A stretch of DNA of 8,052 nucleotides from Acidaminococcaceae bacterium UBA2453. Its GTDB lineage: Bacteria; Bacillota; Negativicutes; Acidaminococcales; Acidaminococcaceae. Below the pieces are notes generated by a model. That model did not search any database. It worked only from the letters and a program-made list of their open reading frames with translations, and was not told the origin of the DNA. A program made the translations under genes and the position numbers. The stretch is taken from NCBI GenBank assembly GCA_002342505.1, contig DDQB01000037.1:14516-22567 (forward strand). The letters are read 5' to 3'. Positions 1 to 6,600 of the stretch are shown piece after piece; the first letter of the stretch is position 1, and each line of letters opens with the position of its first letter.

Positions 1-1643
1 AAAATAATGACGGCCACGTGCGAAAATACAGCGCAGCATTTACAGCGCAGAACGGCAAGCTGATCCCAACCGCACAGGGTATGGATTTCGTAGCCAAATT
101 TTCCCTCCCCGCTTACCGGGAATTTGACGATTCCCGCTATTTTTCCGGGCAGGAAATGTTATTGAAAGATAAACGTATTTCGCTGAAAAATGGTCTGGGT
201 TCCGTTACTGTCTGCATTCATGGGAAAGATGTAAAACTCGGCGTCTTGCTTTTTGAAGACGGAGGAACCGAGAATTCGCCTGTTAAGGTTCCTGCCATGC
301 TGAAACAGGGAGGCGCGGAAGTCTTATGCAATCTTTCCAGTTCCCCGTTCTCACTTGGAAAAAACACAAAACGGCATAAAATATTTGGCTCGTTGGCAAA
401 AGAATTGCATTGTCCGTCAATTTATTGTAACCACATCGGTGTCCAGAATACGGGCAAAAATATTTTTACATTTGACGGGCAGAGCTGCGTCTATGGCGAA
501 GATGGTATGGTTAAGGCCGCGGCGCCGATGTTTAAAGAAAAGCTGTTTTCTTTTTCCTGGGATACAGAAAGCGGAAAGATACGGGCATATGCGGCAGAAG
601 ATGAACTGATTGCCACGGAAGATGATGAACCTGCCATTCTTTATAAAACAATCCGTTACGGAACAGAAAACTTCCTGAAACAGACCGGAATCAACCGCAT
701 GGTTCTTGGCGCTTCCGGCGGTATCGATTCGGCTGTTACAGCTGCTCTCTTTGCAGATATCCTTGGGCCGCAGCAGGTTCTTCTTGTCAATATGCCCAGT
801 CGTTATAATTCTGAACTTACAAAAAATCTGGCTCAGCAACTGGCGGAAAACCTTGGCTGCTGCTATACCATCGTTCCTGTCAATGACAGTGTGGCGCATA
901 CGGTGGAACAGCTTTACTCGCCGATTCATAATTACACGTCCAACCGGGATTTCAAGGTTGAACTGACAGGTCTTATGTATGAAAACATTCAGGCCCGCGA
1001 CCGTGGTTCCCGCATTCTTGCAGGATTCTCCGCAGCATTTAAGGGCGGTATCAGCTGTAATGCCAACAAGGCTGAAATCAGTGTCGGGTACGGCACTTTT
1101 TACGGAGATCTGATAGGCCTGTTCTGTCCTCTTGGAGATCTGTGGAAATACCAGGTTTACATGCTCGGGAAATATTTAAACAAAAAAGTTTATAAACGCA
1201 ACGTAATTCCGGAAAGGATTTTTACGATTCGTCCCAGCGCGGAACTTTCCCAGGAACAAACCGTGGGAAACGGTGGCGATCCCCTTCATTATGCGTATCA
1301 TGATTTTCTATTGCGATCTTTTATTGAAAATTGGGATAAAACATCCCCAGCGGATATTTTAAAACATTATATTGAGCATACGCTGGAAGAGTTTTTAGGC
1401 TGCGAGAAAGGGCTTGTTGCAAAGCTTTTTCCAAGTCACGCCGCTTTCTGTCAGGATCTGGAACGCTGGTACAATTTATTTACCGGTCTTTCCGTTGCAA
1501 AACGGATCCAGTCGCCTCCTGTCCTTAGCCTGAGCTGTCGCGCCTACGGCACAGATTTTCGCGAAGCACAGTTAACCACTTATTATTCGCTGGAGTACAA
1601 GGCAATGAAAGAAAAACTGTTGCTGCAGGAACGACTATTCTAA
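1..1643 (+). CDS. nadE: Glutamine-dependent-type NAD+ synthetase, 5'-truncated by the window edge
   Basis: Makes NAD+ by ATP-dependent amidation of deamido-NAD+ in the cytoplasm, the last step of NAD biosynthesis. The reading frame is open to the left edge. The first visible codons (from position 3) read NNDGHVRKYSAAF, a typical internal stretch of the N-terminal nitrilase-like glutaminase domain, so the GTG at 18 is not the start and roughly the first 90-100 residues are missing. Visible in order (numbering from the codon at position 3): the triad Lys32 in VAKFSLPAYREF; the nucleophile region GVLLFEDGG, with Phe84 where the family has Cys; SSSPF and GK around 112-120; the ATP-pyrophosphatase P-loop SGGIDS at 714-731; MPSRY; ENIQARDRGSR; SVGYGTFYGD; and PSAELSQEQ. 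The C-terminus is complete and ends in tandem TAA stops. The family is usually about 640 residues. Family call is secure; glutamine use is doubtful because of the Cys to Phe change. Confidence 0.95.
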   Translation, partial: NNDGHVRKYSAAFTAQNGKLIPTAQGMDFVAKFSLPAYREFDDSRYFSGQEMLLKDKRISLKNGLGSVTVCIHGKDVKLGVLLFEDGGTENSPVKVPAMLKQGGAEVLCNLSSSPFSLGKNTKRHKIFGSLAKELHCPSIYCNHIGVQNTGKNIFTFDGQSCVYGEDGMVKAAAPMFKEKLFSFSWDTESGKIRAYAAEDELIATEDDEPAILYKTIRYGTENFLKQTGINRMVLGASGGIDSAVTAALFADILGPQQVLLVNMPSRYNSELTKNLAQQLAENLGCCYTIVPVNDSVAHTVEQLYSPIHNYTSNRDFKVELTGLMYENIQARDRGSRILAGFSAAFKGGISCNANKAEISVGYGTFYGDLIGLFCPLGDLWKYQVYMLGKYLNKKVYKRNVIPERIFTIRPSAELSQEQTVGNGGDPLHYAYHDFLLRSFIENWDKTSPADILKHYIEHTLEEFLGCEKGLVAKLFPSHAAFCQDLERWYNLFTGLSVAKRIQSPPVLSLSCRAYGTDFREAQLTTYYSLEYKAMKEKLLLQERLF

Positions 1644-1723
1644 TAAAACATTAAACAAGTTGTTGCTTCTTCATTTATTATAGAGAAAATCAAATTATAT
1701 TTTATTGCTGAAGTGAGGAATCT

Positions 1724-2206
1724 ATGAAACAATCTTTCTACCGTGCTGTTTCTCTGGCCGCTATTTTCTGGACGACAGTTTCCATGTCCGCTTATACACC
1801 GCATGAAACAGGCTCCCGCACCACGGCAAGTGGGCAAAAAGCAAAAGAAGGTTATACATGCGCGGCAAATTTTGTTCCGATTGGGAGTGTTATTATTTAT
1901 GACGGCCATAAATATTATGTACAGGACCGCATGCATTCCAAATACAATCGACATGTAGACATTTTTATAGAATCTCACAAAAAAGCTTTGAAATTTGGCC
2001 GCAAAGAAGCAAAGGTGCAGGTCATAACGCCAGACGACGAACATTTAAAAATTGAAACCCGAAATAAAGAAAAACATAAAACAAAAAACAAGAAGGAACA
2101 GCAGACTAAACAGATAAAGCAGAATCTAAAATCACAAAGCACGGTTTCCAATAAACCGCACAAACTACGGGCCGCTGCCGTGCTGAAACCACAGGCGAAA
2201 CCATAG
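1724..2206 (+). CDS. Exported 3D-domain (MltA/YuiC-like) cell-wall protein with lysine-rich tail
   Basis: 160 residues. Residues 1-22 form a signal peptide or anchor (basic start, then a hydrophobic stretch to VSMSA). The domain begins at once with SAYTPHETGSRTTASG and continues through CAANFVPIGSVIIY to YVQDRM...NRHVDIFI and ALKFGRKEAKVQVI, about residues 22-102. This is the 3D (three-Asp) double-psi beta-barrel fold shared with MltA-type lytic transglycosylases and YuiC/YabE-like proteins. The two C-terminal acidic residues of the motif are present at Asp68 and Asp79. The usual DTGGAIKG segment is replaced by DRMHSKYN, a variant I associate with other 3D proteins. Residues 103-160 are highly basic and probably disordered (14 Lys in 58). 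A GTGAGG ribosome binding site sits 5-7 bases before the ATG. It lies 80 bp after nadE and may be cotranscribed. The inferred role is cleavage or binding of peptidoglycan outside the cytoplasmic membrane; activity is not shown. Confidence 0.8.
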   Translation: MKQSFYRAVSLAAIFWTTVSMSAYTPHETGSRTTASGQKAKEGYTCAANFVPIGSVIIYDGHKYYVQDRMHSKYNRHVDIFIESHKKALKFGRKEAKVQVITPDDEHLKIETRNKEKHKTKNKKEQQTKQIKQNLKSQSTVSNKPHKLRAAAVLKPQAKP

Positions 2207-2208
2207 TT

Positions 2209-2247
2209 AAAAAATCACCCCGGTCGCAATCACTGTAACCGGGGTGA
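2209..2247 (-). terminator. Rho-independent terminator between convergent genes
   Basis: A perfect 10-bp stem, TCACCCCGGT (2215-2224) with ACCGGGGTGA (2238-2247), encloses a 13-nt loop. Read on the minus strand, the stem is followed directly by six T (complement of 2209-2214), the classical intrinsic terminator form, and it lies 17 bp past the fabK stop. On the plus strand it lies 8 bp past the 3D-gene stop and is followed by AAATCATTTT, a much weaker T tract. It may therefore end both convergent transcripts, with the better match for the minus strand. Confidence 0.9.
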
Positions 2248-2263
2248 AATCATTTTACAAAAA

Positions 2264-3208
2264 TTATAATGCGATCAAAGATGCTTTTTCCAGCGTCGCT
2301 TTCGCATCTGCGACAATCTTCTCAATTACATCTTTACATGGCAGTATTTCATTCAGAACATTCAGGCTCTCTCCGACCATGACGCTTCCGTTTTCAATAT
2401 CTCCCTCTTTCATGGCCATACGGTTTGTCCCCGTCCCCATTTCCATCAGTTTCTCTTTTGGAGCGCCGCTGATTTCTGCTTCCAGATAGCGCTGGGTAAA
2501 CGCATTTTTCAAACAACGTACTCCCATATTTCTGGAATAGCCGGTAACTACGCAATCCGTATCTGTTGCATTTACAATCATATTTTTCGTTTTTTCATGT
2601 ACCGGACATTCCGTCGTCAGCAGAAAGCGGGAACCCATCTGCACGCCGTCCGCGCCCATCAGCAAGGCAGCCGCCATGGCACGTCCGTCAGCAATACCGC
2701 CTGCTGCTAAAACCGGAATCGGATATTTATCTTTCAATACATTGGAGAGCAGCGCCATGCAGGTCATGGTCCCGATATGTCCGCCGCCTTCCATTCCTTC
2801 GATCACCATCGCATCCGCGCCGGAAGCGGCAATCCGTTTTGCCAGTTTAACGTTAGGTACGACCGGAATCACTTTTACGCCTGCTTTGTGCATTTTTTCG
2901 ATCCAAGGAACCGGATTTCCTGCGCCGGTCGTAATAAATGCAACTTTTTCTTCACAGACAACATCTGCAATTTCATTTACATTGGGAGCCATCAGCATCA
3001 GATTGATCCCAAAAGGTTTGTCTGTCAGGCTCTTAGCCTTTGTGATTTCTTCTTTGACCCATTCGGTAGTCCGTCCGCCTGTTCCGATGATTCCTGCACC
3101 GCCGGCATTGGAAACAGCTGCTGCCAGCGTTCCGTCGCTGCTCCAGGCCATTCCGCCCTGGATGATTGGATATCGGATGCCTAACATTTCGCATAATCTG
3201 TTTTTCAT
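2264..3208 (-). CDS. fabK: Enoyl-[acyl-carrier-protein] reductase II, FabK type (FMN)
   Basis: Catalyses the last reduction of each fatty-acid elongation cycle (trans-2-enoyl-ACP to acyl-ACP) with NAD(P)H and FMN, in the cytoplasm. The 314 residues match FabK length (324 in S. pneumoniae), and from memory the sequence aligns along its whole length: YPIIQGGMAW at 13-22, NAGGAGIIG at 34-42, SLTDKPFGIN at 60-69, TTGAGNP at 93-99, EGMEGGGHIG with His144 (the FabK active-site His number) at 137-146, PVLAAGGIADG at 165-175, and MGSRF at 191-195. The ATG at 3208 is chosen because GGGAGGAA lies 6 bases before it. An upstream in-frame TTG would translate this ribosome binding site. It is the last gene of the minus-strand run, 37 bp after the zinc-ribbon gene and before the terminator. 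No other fab genes are visible. Nitronate monooxygenase is a related alternative, but the FabK resemblance is stronger. Confidence 0.88.
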   Translation of the reverse strand: MKNRLCEMLGIRYPIIQGGMAWSSDGTLAAAVSNAGGAGIIGTGGRTTEWVKEEITKAKSLTDKPFGINLMLMAPNVNEIADVVCEEKVAFITTGAGNPVPWIEKMHKAGVKVIPVVPNVKLAKRIAASGADAMVIEGMEGGGHIGTMTCMALLSNVLKDKYPIPVLAAGGIADGRAMAAALLMGADGVQMGSRFLLTTECPVHEKTKNMIVNATDTDCVVTGYSRNMGVRCLKNAFTQRYLEAEISGAPKEKLMEMGTGTNRMAMKEGDIENGSVMVGESLNVLNEILPCKDVIEKIVADAKATLEKASLIAL

Positions 3209-3214
3209 TAAGAA

Positions 3215-3223
3215 TTCCTCCCT
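3215..3223 (-). promoter_or_regulatory. Strong ribosome binding site that sets the fabK start
   Basis: The minus strand reads AGGGAGGAA here, followed by six bases and the ATG at 3208. The longer frame beginning with TTG at 3229 would have to translate through this site, so the ATG is the likely start. Confidence 0.85.
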
Positions 3224-3246
3224 GAACAAAAAAATAATTTGAAATT

Positions 3247-3687
3247 CTATTTGTGAGAGTTTTTACTGAACAACCTTGACAGAAAGATGATAACAGCTCC
3301 GGCTATGGTCCCAATCACTGCAATAAAAAGAAAAGCAGGCAGCAGAAAAAAGACAATGCCTAGCACGATGAGAGCAACGATAATCCAGTTCAGCAGTCCG
3401 CCGCCCAGATTGTACACTTTGAAATGCGAGGAGCGCGAATGTTCTCTTGATGGATCGTCTGCGCGTCCGTATCTCCCATCGTCCTGATAGCTCCCCTGTT
3501 CCTGATATTCACTGTACCCTGCATTCCCACCGTTTCCGGATGGGCCTTCAACTTCTATGGTAGTACCTGAAAAGCTGTCACGTTCTTCCCGCGTCAGGCT
3601 CTTAGGTTCAAAATCTACCTGCCGGTGACAATAAGGACACTCTGTAAGACTGTCATCAAAATCATGCTGGCAGAATTTACATAACAT
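3247..3687 (-). CDS. Zinc-ribbon protein with C-terminal membrane hairpin
   Basis: 146 residues, function not recognised. An N-terminal zinc ribbon has two CxxC knuckles, CKFC (Cys3, Cys6) and CPYC (Cys17, Cys20). Residues 28-48 (SLTREERDSFSGTTIEVEG) look like a conserved short motif. Residues 49-90 are a low-complexity Gly/Ser/Gln/Tyr-rich polar linker. Residues 98-138 are strongly hydrophobic, with a Pro at 117, and fit two closely spaced transmembrane segments, followed by a short basic tail (SRLFSKNSHK). The likely layout is a membrane hairpin that holds a cytoplasmic zinc ribbon on a flexible tether, which would suit a scaffold or sensor. It starts 12 bp after the stop of the 516-residue gene, so the two are almost surely cotranscribed and may act together. 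Other zinc-ribbon membrane proteins of Firmicutes are mostly uncharacterised, so no function is assigned. Confidence 0.85.
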   Translation of the reverse strand: MLCKFCQHDFDDSLTECPYCHRQVDFEPKSLTREERDSFSGTTIEVEGPSGNGGNAGYSEYQEQGSYQDDGRYGRADDPSREHSRSSHFKVYNLGGGLLNWIIVALIVLGIVFFLLPAFLFIAVIGTIAGAVIIFLSRLFSKNSHK

Positions 3688-3693
3688 GGTTTT

Positions 3694-3702
3694 TCCTCCT
3701 TA
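3694..3702 (-). promoter_or_regulatory. Ribosome binding site overlapping the upstream stop codon
   Basis: The minus strand reads TAAGGAGGA: the TAA is the stop codon of the 516-residue gene and AAGGAGGA is the ribosome binding site of the zinc-ribbon gene, six bases before its ATG. Ribosomes finishing the first gene stop on this site, which favours translational coupling. Confidence 0.85.
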
Positions 3703-5250
3703 CGAAAAAATCATATTGATGAAAGCGTCTTCACTGCAATATCGCGGATCAAACTCTTCCAATCCGAGCGTATCATGGATAATTTTTGTCCTTTCCTCAA
3801 TGCTCTCTTTTCTGAGCTTGGTTTTTTCCGCATAGGAATACACATCTAATATAGTATTCTTTAAAATATCCATATAGTTATTTAATAACGCCAGGGTCCA
3901 GATCATAAAATCCTCATGATATGTACAAAAAACCGGACGTAATTTTACAAAATCACTCCACATCTGAATAAGGTTTTTCCGGTCCTGAAAAGTCATATGC
4001 ATCAGTTCACTGAACCGCATCAGCATACGGAACATATCGCTTTGCGAATCAACTTCAGCCGGTGTATATTCCCGGATATTGGTAGTCCAGCGGAACGATT
4101 CGGGAATCGAATCCTGTACGCTGAAAAATCCCACCATATGGATTACCAGCGCTGCATTATTCTCACAGAATGTTTCCCAGTCAGCCTGCGGGTTCTGCAC
4201 GCGGTACCATTCTAAAAGATGAGAAAAATTGTTGCGCAGGATTTTTTGAGAGACTGGTTTGATGTAGACACTCCGCAGATATTCGGTAAACAGATTTCCG
4301 TCTTCAAAAACATGGGCGACGCATAACATGTTTTTCATGTCAAATGTTTCGTCCAGTGGAAGAGAAAGATCGGAGATACTGCCGGTAAAAAAATCGCGGC
4401 ATCTGTACCATCCGTCTTCGGTCCGGCTTTCAACGGTAAAGATCATGAGACGGATTTTCAGCATAGTTTCCAAAAGCCCGATCAGCGCCCTGTTGCTTTT
4501 CGCATGATCCGGATTGGGATGTTGTTTGTAAAATTCATAAAACACTTCTATCGGACGGCGATTCGTTTGTCGCAGATGATAGTCAAAAATAAAGTATTCC
4601 CAAAAAGAAGAATATAATTCAGGCTGCACAGACTCATCAGGTTCTTCCGCGACGCCAAGAAATACGGCGCATGCGCGTTTTTTATCAACAGCAAACCGGT
4701 CGTCGCCGAAAAACTGGCGCATCATATTGAACAAATCAATAAGTTTCTGTCCTAACTGCATAAAAACTTTTGTTTCCAGATCCGGTTCCCGGTTCGTGCG
4801 GAAGTTTTCATATGCTTCCGGCAGCGAACCATCTTCCTGAAATATATTCAGATTTCCATCCGGGCCCAACAGTTTTAATTTGCATTTTGCCGCAGCTGAA
4901 TCATGAGTAATTGCCTTTTTCTGTTTTAAAAACGAAAGAAGACGATCCGTAACTGAAAGGAAATACGACACGCTGTCATAAGTCAGTTCAAAATCCCCAA
5001 TATTGCGTTGACACCAACTGATACAGAAAATCAGATCTTCTGCAGTCAGGTCCCCCAGTTTATAGGAAGTGTTACCGCAGTAAATAAGAAGGTACATGAC
5101 CTGTTGCCAAATATCCAGCAGTTCATCATCAGAAGCGCCCCGAAAGGCTTCCGTACGCAGAAACTGCTCGGCATATCCGCGTTCAAGGATGGTCCCCCAT
5201 CCTTCGTCATCGTTATATAAATCGTTTATAATATCATAAATATTGGTCAT
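3700..5250 (-). CDS. Conserved-looking hypothetical protein, 516 residues, murB-linked
   Basis: Not recognised. It has no signal peptide and no clear membrane segment, so it is probably a soluble cytoplasmic protein, rich in predicted helix, acidic in its N-terminal half and rich in aromatic residues. Residues 214-241 (FWEYFIFDYHLRQTNRRPIEVFYE), followed by an LxxLLETMLKIRLMIFTVES stretch and WYRCRDFFTG (281-290), resemble in layout a segment I know from assorted Firmicute proteins, some carrying SEC-C motifs: FxxWxxFDxxL, then a small beta-rich part ending in a DLLTG-like turn. No cysteine-rich SEC-C tail is present here. That similarity is impressionistic. The start overlaps the murB stop by 4 bp (ATGA), and an AGGAGA ribosome binding site lies inside the last murB codons. 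The stop lies in the zinc-ribbon gene's ribosome binding site. Context suggests an envelope-related or housekeeping role; function is unknown. Confidence 0.85.
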   Translation of the reverse strand: MTNIYDIINDLYNDDEGWGTILERGYAEQFLRTEAFRGASDDELLDIWQQVMYLLIYCGNTSYKLGDLTAEDLIFCISWCQRNIGDFELTYDSVSYFLSVTDRLLSFLKQKKAITHDSAAAKCKLKLLGPDGNLNIFQEDGSLPEAYENFRTNREPDLETKVFMQLGQKLIDLFNMMRQFFGDDRFAVDKKRACAVFLGVAEEPDESVQPELYSSFWEYFIFDYHLRQTNRRPIEVFYEFYKQHPNPDHAKSNRALIGLLETMLKIRLMIFTVESRTEDGWYRCRDFFTGSISDLSLPLDETFDMKNMLCVAHVFEDGNLFTEYLRSVYIKPVSQKILRNNFSHLLEWYRVQNPQADWETFCENNAALVIHMVGFFSVQDSIPESFRWTTNIREYTPAEVDSQSDMFRMLMRFSELMHMTFQDRKNLIQMWSDFVKLRPVFCTYHEDFMIWTLALLNNYMDILKNTILDVYSYAEKTKLRKESIEERTKIIHDTLGLEEFDPRYCSEDAFINMIFS

Positions 5251-6158
5251 TCTTCTCCTAAAACCAAAACTTCAGGCTTCATATACACATGAAATTTTGT
5301 TTGAATACAGTTCTGAATATGTTCGATCAATTGCAGGACATCGGCAGCTGTTGCATGGTCTGCATTGACAATAAATCCTGCGTGTTTAACAGAAACTTCG
5401 GCTCCTCCGATGCGGAACCCCTTCAGGCCGGCCTGTTCAATCAGCGCTCCTGCAAAATGCCCTTCGGGGCGTTTAAAAGTGCTTCCGGCACTGGGAAGTT
5501 CCAAAGGTTGTTTGCTGATACGGCGCTGACTGAAGTCATCCATTTTGGCAAGGATCTCCGACTTGTCTCCTTTGGAGAGATCCATTGTTACCTGCAATAC
5601 AATATCATCCGCTTCCTGAAAGGCAGAATGACGATAACCAAACTGTAATTCCTCCGATGTCAGTGTTTTTAAATCTCCGGAACGCGTCATCGTCAATACA
5701 GATACCACCGTATTTTTCATTTCCCCATCGTAAGCGCCGGCATTCATGTACACAGCACCGCCAAGACTTCCCGGTATGCCTACCGCAAATTCCATCCCCG
5801 TATATCCGGCTTCTCCGATGATCCGACAACATTGCGCCAGAGAGACCCCGCTTTCAAAAGTAAATCTGTCGTCATGCTGTTCCCAATGCTTTAACGCATT
5901 GCCCATTTTTAAAACTATACCGCGGATGCCCTTATCCCTTACCAGCACGTTGGAACCGTTCCCCAGCACAGTCAGCGGAATCCGGTGTTCCCTGGAAATA
6001 CGCAGCGTATTCCTGACATCTTCTGTATTGTCAGGAACAACAAGCACATCAGCCGGTCCGCCGATATGAAACGAAGTATGATTGCACATCGGTTCGCTGA
6101 CACGGATCTTTGCACCGGTTTCGTTTTGTAAAAGTAACGCTATTTCCTGAAGCTTCAT
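5247..6158 (-). CDS. murB: UDP-N-acetylenolpyruvoylglucosamine reductase (MurB, type II)
   Basis: FAD enzyme that reduces UDP-GlcNAc-enolpyruvate with NADPH to UDP-MurNAc, the second committed step of peptidoglycan precursor synthesis in the cytoplasm. From the ATG at 6158 the protein has 303 residues, the length of B. subtilis MurB. FAD-binding features: NHTSFHIGGPAD at 26-37, LGNGSNVLV at 65-73, and GIPGSLGGAVYMNAGAYDGE at 127-146. The C-terminal substrate domain has GYRHSAF with Arg176, LPSAGSTFKRP with the catalytic Ser226, GGAEVSVKHAGFIVN at 251-265, and PEVLVLGE with the catalytic Glu296. The absence of the extra Tyr-loop segment makes it type II. An in-frame TTG at 6170 overlaps the upstream gene; the ATG one base after the ylbF-family stop (TAA-A-ATG) is preferred. 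The ribosome binding site is weak, which fits coupling to the upstream gene. Apparently intact. Confidence 0.97.
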   Translation of the reverse strand: MKLQEIALLLQNETGAKIRVSEPMCNHTSFHIGGPADVLVVPDNTEDVRNTLRISREHRIPLTVLGNGSNVLVRDKGIRGIVLKMGNALKHWEQHDDRFTFESGVSLAQCCRIIGEAGYTGMEFAVGIPGSLGGAVYMNAGAYDGEMKNTVVSVLTMTRSGDLKTLTSEELQFGYRHSAFQEADDIVLQVTMDLSKGDKSEILAKMDDFSQRRISKQPLELPSAGSTFKRPEGHFAGALIEQAGLKGFRIGGAEVSVKHAGFIVNADHATAADVLQLIEHIQNCIQTKFHVYMKPEVLVLGEE

Positions 6159-6159
6159 T

Positions 6160-6495
6160 TTATTCCGCAACTTCTTTCACAACATCTGTAATCGTTTTGG
6201 AAACATCCTGAAACATCAGCTGGAAACGCTGGAATGCATTTAAATAATTCATAGCCAGCGGATTCAGGCTCAGCGTACGCATCATATCATTAAACTGCGC
6301 TTCTTTTTCAGCCGGAATTTCTTTTTTCTGGTAACGGGCAATTTCCACTTCCTGTCCAAGTTGCATAAATTTATTGACCAGCGCCTTGGTATCCGGTTCC
6401 GCAGACAATTTTTCTTTCGCTTCTTTTAAAACAGAAAACTCACGCGTAGCGCGCATTTCTTTCGCTAATTCATTGGCACAATCATAAACCGTCAT
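6160..6495 (-). CDS. YlbF/YmcA-family (DUF964) protein
   Basis: 111 residues from the ATG at 6495, an all-helical small protein. The pattern is that of the YlbF/YmcA family: an N-terminal helix with ANELAKEMRATREFSVLKEAKEKL (residues 7-30), a middle region with NKFMQLGQEVEIARYQKKEI (41-60), and a C-terminal amphipathic helix LNAFQRFQLMFQDVSKTITDVV (85-106). In B. subtilis, YlbF and YmcA form a complex with YaaT that affects RNase Y and development. Many other members are uncharacterised, so no symbol is given. A GTG at 6510 is in frame but its codons form the GGAGGAA ribosome binding site of the ATG, so the ATG is the start. The AT-rich 105-bp gap upstream may carry a promoter, making this the first gene of the murB transcript. 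Confidence 0.85.
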   Translation of the reverse strand: MTVYDCANELAKEMRATREFSVLKEAKEKLSAEPDTKALVNKFMQLGQEVEIARYQKKEIPAEKEAQFNDMMRTLSLNPLAMNYLNAFQRFQLMFQDVSKTITDVVKEVAE

Positions 6496-6501
6496 AGTTG
6501 G

Positions 6502-6508
6502 TTCCTCC
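6502..6508 (-). promoter_or_regulatory. Ribosome binding site that sets the YlbF-family start
   Basis: The minus strand reads GGAGGAA six bases before the ATG at 6495. The alternative GTG at 6510 would place the ribosome binding site inside the coding region, so it is rejected as the start. Confidence 0.85.
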
Positions 6509-6550
6509 ACAAAATCTTTATTGATAAATTTATATTAAAATACTAAAAAA

Positions 6551-6594
6551 ATTATCATACTTTATAACTGTAACACGAACTGTTTATTTGTCAA
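6551..6594 (-). promoter_or_regulatory. Possible promoter region of the ylbF-murB operon
   Basis: The gap is strongly AT-rich. On the minus strand there is a perfect TTGACA (6594-6589) with -10-like boxes TATAAA (6566-6561), TATGAT (6559-6554) and GATAAT (6556-6551) downstream. None sits at the usual 16-18 bp from the TTGACA (the nearest is 22 bp), so the boxes cannot be paired with confidence. Two direct AACTGT copies (plus-strand 6566-6571 and 6578-6583) lie between them. A promoter here is plausible from the position and base composition but is not fixed by the sequence. Confidence 0.3.
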
Positions 6595-6600
6595 GCAAAC

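Noticed and set aside
18..20. GTG as the start of a 541-residue NAD+ synthetase
   Set aside because: The frame stays open to the left edge and the residues before the GTG (NNDGH) fit the nitrilase domain of the family, so the gene is truncated by the window.
417..929. 170-residue minus-strand open frame
   Set aside because: It lies antisense within nadE, which is clearly coding; no recognisable motifs.
1654..1664. AACAAGTTGTT as a terminator hairpin after nadE
   Set aside because: The two arms are separated by one base, so no stable hairpin can form, and there is no GC-rich stem or T tract.
1644..1723. Promoter for the 3D-domain gene in the 80-bp gap
   Set aside because: The gap is AT-rich, with TTGTTG and several TATA-like strings, but no pair of boxes has acceptable sequence and spacing.
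2264..3208. Nitronate monooxygenase (2-nitropropane dioxygenase)
   Set aside because: It is a related FMN family, but the run of matches to FabK, including EGMEGGGHIG with His144 and SLTDKPFG, makes FabK the better call.
3209..3229. TTG start giving a seven-residue longer FabK
   Set aside because: The added codons are the ribosome binding site of the ATG at 3208, and FabK relatives begin close to the MKNRLCEMLGIRYP position.
2676..3242. 188-residue plus-strand open frame
   Set aside because: It lies antisense over fabK, has no family resemblance, and its composition is that of a shadow of the real gene.
6159..6170. TTG start giving a 307-residue MurB
   Set aside because: It would overlap the upstream gene; the ATG at 6158 gives the standard 303-residue length and a 1-bp gap.
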